From the NCBI RefSeq assembly GCF_012273895.1, contig NC_052121.1, positions 9,341,475-9,405,474 on the forward strand: DNA of 64,000 nucleotides, written 5' to 3'. The DNA is from Zerene cesonia. Its lineage: Eukaryota; Arthropoda; Insecta; Lepidoptera; Pieridae. Below are positions 58,193 through 64,000 of the stretch, piece by piece. A program made the translations under genes and the position numbers. The notes under the pieces were generated by a model that saw only the letters and a list, made by a program, of their open reading frames with translations, was not told the DNA's origin and searched no databases. The stretch's first letter is position 1, and each line of letters starts with the position of its first letter.

Positions 58193-59560
58193 GTAAGTTT
58201 TATAACTTAACCTTTTGTGTTCTTTTAATTAATTCTAGGATTAAATAATTGTTAATACCATAAATCATTTACAAATTTGTTTGACCTAGGTACAGACAAA
58301 ATCTATTAGGAAAATATACCAAAACTATTTCTGTATGGTTCCTAAAAACCGAATAGGTAAATAGTACTAAGACGTACGAAACACGTAAAACTTTATTATA
58401 AATTCTTTCGACCAACATTTAAAATTATTATTACAATGGGATTTAGCACTGCTTCAGAATATGTATTACACAATTTGTTTCGGTACATAAAAGAGATGTT
58501 ATTTTATTTATTTGTAGATTTTAGTTTACCACCTAAAAACAATTAAATTTAAAAATTACACGCTTAAAAAGTTATTTTAAAACAAATTTAATATTTTTAT
58601 TCCAATAAGATTCTTATTTGAAACATTCAAATAAATAGACTTATAACATGTGTGAAGAAGAATGAGAATTTATGATTTTTTTTTTAAATATTGATTATGA
58701 TAGGATTTGAATTATAAATAAAAAAAATGTATTTTTTGATCTGATCTAGGTATGAAGATTGGTGTTGTGTGAATAAATTTTTTAACTCATAATTTCTAAC
58801 TTATAACCAATTCACACTTAGCAAATTTAACTACCCTTCATAAAAGTTTCAAACAAACAAACAAAAATACTTTATTGTGCACCAAATGAGAATAAAAATT
58901 AAAAAAAAAATACATTAGGCAGTCTTATCGCTAAGGCAGAGATCTCTTCCAGACAACCTGGTCAAGGAGAAGCTGTAAATATCCATATTTACTTAGAGAA
59001 AGAAGCTGAACTAATATCTGTTAAACTGTATTTTCTCAATGCGAACTATTAAACATGTATTATTTATTGAAATACTTCTAATTATTACTTGCCAACTTTA
59101 TTTTCAAAATGTTTATTTCATGTGAAATTCATCTTTAAAAAGGTTATTAGTAACCTCATATAATTTTTTGTACAAATACCACCATCATCCATGGGTATGT
59201 AGGTCTGAAGGTACATCTCCAAATTCTAAAATGAGACCAAATGACAATAATTCCTTTACAAACTCAAAAATAATCATAAGAATCGACTGAAAAAGACAAA
59301 ATTATTGAGTTAAAATAATTTTTTTTAAGTGATTGATCCAGGCGAATTGAGAATTGAGAAAAATATAATATGACATATACAAAAGAATCGTACAGACAAA
59401 CATAGAACCCTCTATTATTGTTTATGAAAGTTAGTAAAAAAATACAGATTAATCATTCACTGGGTATCAAGGAACATTGTTACTTGAGATAAAGTAAACA
59501 TATTATTAAACACAACAAATATAGCCTGTGTCAATTAGGAATAGTGTATTTAAGAATGTT
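58193..59560. other. No exon seen; LINE-tail-like fragment
   Basis: AT-rich. A fragment at 58845-58985 (CAAACAAACAAAAATACTTT, ATTGTGCACC, then CAGTCTTATCGCTAAGGCAG) resembles insect LINE 3' ends; a similar piece lies at about 27850-28020. Confidence 0.4.
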
Positions 59561-59573
59561 TAAAACTATTTGA

Positions 59574-59782
59574 GACCGCCTCCTTGGTACAGTGGTTAAC
59601 GCGTGAGCGTAGAACCGAGGGGTCCTGGGTTCAATTCCCGGTGGGGACACACAAAAAAAAAATGTCTCGGTCTGGCAGGACACAGAAGACTGATCACCTA
59701 CTTGTCCGTAAAGAAAATCGATCAGTGAAACAGATGTACATCATCTGCCCCATACCCCACTAGGGGACACGGGACTTCACAC
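59574..59782 (+). mobile_element. tRNA-derived SINE (family B), complete, with 13-bp target-site duplication
   Basis: It begins GACCGCCTCCTTGGTACAGT, GGTTAACGCG (A-box region), then GGGTTCAATTCCCGG (B box) and GGGACAC and an A-run, followed by a non-tRNA body (TGTCTCGGTCTGGCAGGACA) and a GGACTTCAC end. Flanking copies of TAAAACTATTTGA at 59561-59573 and 59783-59795 are an intact target-site duplication, so the insertion is recent. It is a tRNA-derived element and not a functional tRNA gene. Confidence 0.92.
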
Positions 59783-59799
59783 TAAAACTATTTGAAGTA

Positions 59800-61900
59800 A
59801 GATATATATGGTATCTAGGTAGACACTGCTATGTATTTGTATTAGTATACAATTTCCTTGCAAGTGTGTTGAAAAAGGTGAATACTGTTTATTTAGCTAT
59901 ATAGCTCCTATGTTTTCCCAATATTTAGAATTTTTTATCTTGATAGTAATAATTTGGGAATTTTTTAAGTGCTGATAGTACCCCAGCTTTTCCATAAAGT
60001 CGGTTTGTTCAAAAACTGTCATGTGTTTATTTGCTCGTTTTTTTTTACAGGAATGTCAAATTTCTGCAGAGTTCTTGTTCTATGTCTATAAAATCTAAAT
60101 TAGATAACTGTCGATGACCTTAAAATTGCTTTAAATCGGTAAAAAACAAACAAACATCTCGACATCTTCTGTCCCACATAACTTTAATGCTAAAAAATTA
60201 AAGTACAAAAACAATGCCTCATTAACCAGACACGTGTGTTCTGTAGAGGGCGTAATCGTCGCCTTCTACGAATCCTATAATCTGTGACTGTACGTAATAG
60301 ACATTATCACATTATATATATATGAGTATAAGGAAATCCCGATCAAATAACTAATGATATTATTATTATGTTCTATATTATGCTTTCTCGATGACTCAGC
60401 ATGAGGTCGTTATTTCCCCCAGTGTTTACCGGTTTGTCTCCTCTTATTTTAACGCGCCTAGTACGAAACTGTTGACTCATAAACTTGTTATTGATTTTCT
60501 GTTCACTGAATGTTCATTAAAATATTCTTATAGGCACGTATATATAAATAAAGGTAATTAATTAGTTATTTTTTCCTAGTATAACTTTTTTATGAGTACT
60601 CTTGAGATGGTCGATTAGTATCGAAAAACTGTCGCTTATAGATGTTCGTGACTGTATGTTTTTAAACATTTTCTACCAAGAATTAAAACAATTTATTTCA
60701 ACTTTATACTTTCGTTGATGCTTTTAATTCGTCTACATATCCATACATGAATTATGTGCCTTTAATCATAATACCTATAGAATATAAAATAAAATCCATC
60801 AGCTACTTAATTTTATCTAACTGTCCTTCTTCTGGTCGCATGCCGCGTTAGGAATGCTCTTTGAAAATCGATTCACCACGATTTTCACATTAGCAATTTT
60901 ACCGTAACGTTGTACTGTTTCGTTACTGGTTCAAGCTGCTGATGATCGTTTAGCATTGGAACTGCCTGATATTTGACAATTTGCTGCAGCCCCGTTGGGC
61001 TGCAGCTTCGTTATTCGTAAGGATTTATGGCTCTTATTAAGTACTTGTAATTCTAAACCATCTTTATTAGCTACAACCTTTCTACATTTCTCGATCTCAT
61101 TTTTGAAATTCGTATTCTAAGATTTCGAAATTCAAATTCAACCTGATATAGTTCATAAAACTTCCACCAACTATGACCTTAAATAACCGTCCGTGTCTCT
61201 TACATCTAATGAAATCTCAAACATGCGCATACCATGGATTTTCTTTCACTAGTTATTCAATTAGAGCCCCTCGAATCCTTGGCCCGCTTCGTTGTTTGAT
61301 TAGCATCTCATTATTTATCACGAGTAACGTTTATTTAGCCATACATTTGCTAGCAATCCTGGTTAGGTTGAGTTTATTGAGGCATTTTCTTTCTCAGATA
61401 AAATTTTAAGTTTAAAAAATTGTATGGCGTAGGTTTTAACTAATCATTAATAATTTATGTAAAGTGTGAATAGTTTGTGAGGGTTAATCTCTGAATCTAC
61501 TGAGCCGATATATTTTTTTTCATACCAGGACAACCCCGGTGGAGCCGAGACGAGCAGCTAACTATATAACTAGGTGAGTTGCCAGGTTAAATGCCCCTGA
61601 TGGATATGGGATAAACATTATGACATAGTCTGTGACTGATTCAGCAAACGAAATTTGATAAAAGCAAAAAATGTTTAATTCTCCGAAATCAGTCAACAAG
61701 TCAACAGAATGTCCCTTATCAGGAGAGCTTTTTTCAGTGCATATCTGTTTTGTGCACGCGCATATCACATCCGGACCTAAGTTGATACTACCTACGCATA
61801 TTAAAATTCTAGACTTAAATTGCCTTTATTAAATTTATTTTATAATGTTTAGTTTTATAGCATTGAAATGCTTTATAATTTTAATTACATTTTATTCCAC
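59800..61900. other. 2 kb without a recognised gene
   Basis: A short inverted repeat around 60982-61007 (GCTGCAGCC...GGGCTGCAGC) and several short frames are present, none with splice context or family resemblance. Part of 60830-61400 may be remnant transposable element. Confidence 0.35.
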
Positions 61901-61904
61901 AGAC

Positions 61905-62107
61905 CATCGAACAATCCTTTTCCTTACCCTTTCCTTCCTTTGTTCACCTCATCAATCCTTTCTTTATCCCAGACCATTAAAATTCGTCAAGTCCATTTAC
62001 AGAGACAAGCACGTAAGCCAATAGGTCTGCAAATGTTCATGGGCGGTGGTAGCACTTACTGTGAAGCGAACCTACCAGCTCCTTTGCCCGACTAAAACAT
62101 AAAAAAA
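61905..62107 (+). mobile_element. SINE-like element, family A, 3' part
   Basis: CCTTTTCCTTACCCTTTCCT through GCAAATGTTCATGGGCGGTG and CCCGACTAAAACATAAAAAA. Confidence 0.7.
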
Positions 62108-62549
62108 CTGGCGATAACATCTCATCCCGCGAGTAATAAAGTAGGTTAATCTTTGCATTCATAATCTCCGAAACATCAATCCCACGCACCTGTTCCTCAA
62201 CTGTGCCCCGTTTTCTCCTACCAAATGCAATTATGATACCATCACGTAGGGATTTACGGTTCTCAGCTTGTGCGGTATTACTTTAATGTTTATGAGACAA
62301 AGTGAAATGGAAACCTTAGCTATAATGTAGATCGTATTAGTTCAAGGAATGGTTTTCATTTAATTTTCAGTATAAAAATAGTCGTTTTAACACTCTGTGA
62401 GAGGTAAAAGAAAAACAGATTGAAGTTCAAAAACTTGAATTAAAATCAAGGTATCCCCTAACCCAGCCTAGCTATCTGTAATACAGTTTTTTCCAATTCT
62501 GAAATAATTAGAAATTTTCAATTAGGGCCAGTTCTTTCGATCAACGCTT

Positions 62550-62729
62550 TAGTATGTATAATCCATACAAATGTATAAAGCTGAAGAGTTTGTTTGTCTG
62601 TTTGGACGCAATAATCTCAGGAACTACTGCTCCGTTTTCAAAGATTCTTTCAGTTTTAGACATCCCATTTATTGAGGAAAGCTTTAGGCTATATATGTAC
62701 CACGGGCAAAGCCGGGGCGGACCGCTAGT
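62550..62729 (+). mobile_element. Helitron-like element, second family
   Basis: AAGCTGAAGAGTTTGTTTGT, AATCTCAGGAACTACTGCTC and the end CCACGGGCAAAGCCGGGGCG plus GACCGCTAGT; sister of 25915-26082. Confidence 0.7.
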
Positions 62730-63388
62730 TAGTTATATAGGATATTTCTAAAGGACATAAAATTCAATTATACCGTCAGCGCTGACATCGCACTGACAAT
62801 TAACTTTTTTATTTATAGAAAGCAAACACAACGAGCTGAATTAGTGTTTATCGTCCAATGGTTTGGGTTAACGACCAACTAATGTGATGTTTGTCTCTCG
62901 TTAGGGAAACATGTCTACACTTATGGACTTAACGAGGGAGATTGGTTAATTTAACACTTGACTGAGACGAACCACGTGTAGAGTTTTTATGCAAAATTTC
63001 ATATGGAACCATATTACTGGAGACAGATTTTCACCACGTTTCCACGTTGGACAACTTAATCTGTTTCTAGAGTAGGAATTTATTGCACTCTCACCATTTT
63101 TTAGCATATTTATTACAACAACATAGAGAATTTAATAGGCTTGAATGGTTAGTCTATTCAACTTTTTAAAAATGCACCTAACACTGTAAGGTTTCACGAT
63201 TTTTTTGTATAAAAGTTTTCTTCTAAGCTTATTATTTTATGTGCAGTTTCTTCTATGTATATTTTAGTAATCGTCTAAGATTATTTTGGTTTTATCTGTA
63301 CTAAGCCATACCTTAATAAACTGACCTCAGATAGAACATATTTCTTAGCCTAACAGCTGAAAGCCCGGCGAAATGGTGAGGCTTAATN

Positions 63389-64000
63389 NNNNNNNNNNNN
63401 NNNNNNNNNNNNNNNNNNNNNNNNNNNNNNNNNNNNNNNNNNNNNNNNNNNNNNNNNNNNNNNNNNNNNNNNNNNNNNNNNNNNNNNNNNNNNNNNNNNN
63501 NNNNNNNNNNNNNNNNNNNNNNNNNNNNNNNNNNNNNNNNNNNNNNNNNNNNNNNNNNNNNNNNNNNNNNNNNNNNNNNNNNNNNNNNNNNNNNNNNNNN
63601 NNNNNNNNNNNNNNNNNNNNNNNNNNNNNNNNNNNNNNNNNNNNNNNNNNNNNNNNNNNNNNNNNNNNNNNNNNNNNNNNNNNNNNNNNNNNNNNNNNNN
63701 NNNNNNNNNNNNNNNNNNNNNNNNNNNNNNNNNNNNNNNNNNNNNNNNNNNNNNNNNNNNNNNNNNNNNNNNNNNNNNNNNNNNNNNNNNNNNNNNNNNN
63801 NNNNNNNNNNNNNNNNNNNNNNNNNNNNNNNNNNNNNNNNNNNNNNNNNNNNNNNNNNNNNNNNNNNNNNNNNNNNNNNNNNNNNNNNNNNNNNNNNNNN
63901 NNNNNNNNNNNNNNNNNNNNNNNNNNNNNNNNNNNNNNNNNNNNNNNNNNNNNNNNNNNNNNNNNNNNNNNNNNNNNNNNNNNNNNNNNNNNNNNNNNNN
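63389..64000. other. Assembly gap running off the window (612 N)
   Basis: N to the end of the window. Confidence 0.99.

Noticed and set aside
59578..59650. Possible tRNA gene (A and B box words)
   Set aside because: The pol III promoter words are followed by a repeated non-tRNA body and flanked by a target-site duplication; it is the head of a SINE. The same applies to 36343-36420.
62970..62980. CACGTG E-box (also CCCACGTGTAG near 47178)
   Set aside because: A six-base motif is expected by chance in 64 kb; no adjacent gene is supported.
1..64000. CRISPR array, operon, phage or bacterial mobile element
   Set aside because: No regularly spaced direct repeats, no compact intronless gene clusters; all genes have eukaryotic splice structure.

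Overview
The window is a 64 kb piece of an insect nuclear genome, very probably from a lepidopteran (butterfly or moth). The DNA is strongly AT-rich. Genes are broken into short exons with GT/AG introns. Intergenic and intronic DNA is full of small elements typical of Lepidoptera: about 200-bp non-autonomous Helitrons of the Lep1 type (TC start, GC-rich hairpin, CTAG end) and at least three SINE-like families. No bacterial, viral or CRISPR feature was seen. Four runs of N are present (10, 1000, 1000 and at least 612 bases).

Layout, left to right. A complete six-exon tetraspanin lies on the minus strand (3153-5724). A complete three-exon secreted Cu/Zn superoxide dismutase lies on the minus strand (10188-12852). 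A two-exon gene for an unrecognised 119-residue Cys-rich protein lies on the minus strand (22711-25313); I assembled it from matching splice signals and reading phase. A four-exon secreted SOD-like protein lies on the plus strand (28736-33097); it keeps the whole zinc site but has lost one copper-ligand histidine and the active-site arginine. Two tandem acyl-CoA-binding protein genes with identical exon structure lie on the minus strand (33922-38878 and 40313-43554). A complete 11-exon BBS1 gene, a subunit of the ciliary BBSome, lies on the minus strand (49688-57649), with a textbook RFX X-box 137 bp upstream of its start codon. A possible first exon of a divergent plus-strand gene follows at 58170. 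The remaining roughly 5 kb up to the terminal N run shows only repeats.

The genes do not form one pathway. The clearest local relationships are two diverged extracellular SOD-family genes 16 kb apart with the Cys-rich gene between them, and the tandem ACBP pair, which handles long-chain acyl-CoA esters. The best leads for something undescribed are the zinc-only SOD-like protein with its roughly 50-residue N-terminal extension, the Cys-rich small membrane-protein candidate (with an upstream ORF touching its start codon and a perfect 20-bp hairpin in its intron), and several perfect snap-back inverted repeats of unknown origin.

All gene models were spliced by eye. Exon joins were accepted only where GT/AG signals, reading phase and, where a family is recognised, family alignment agreed.
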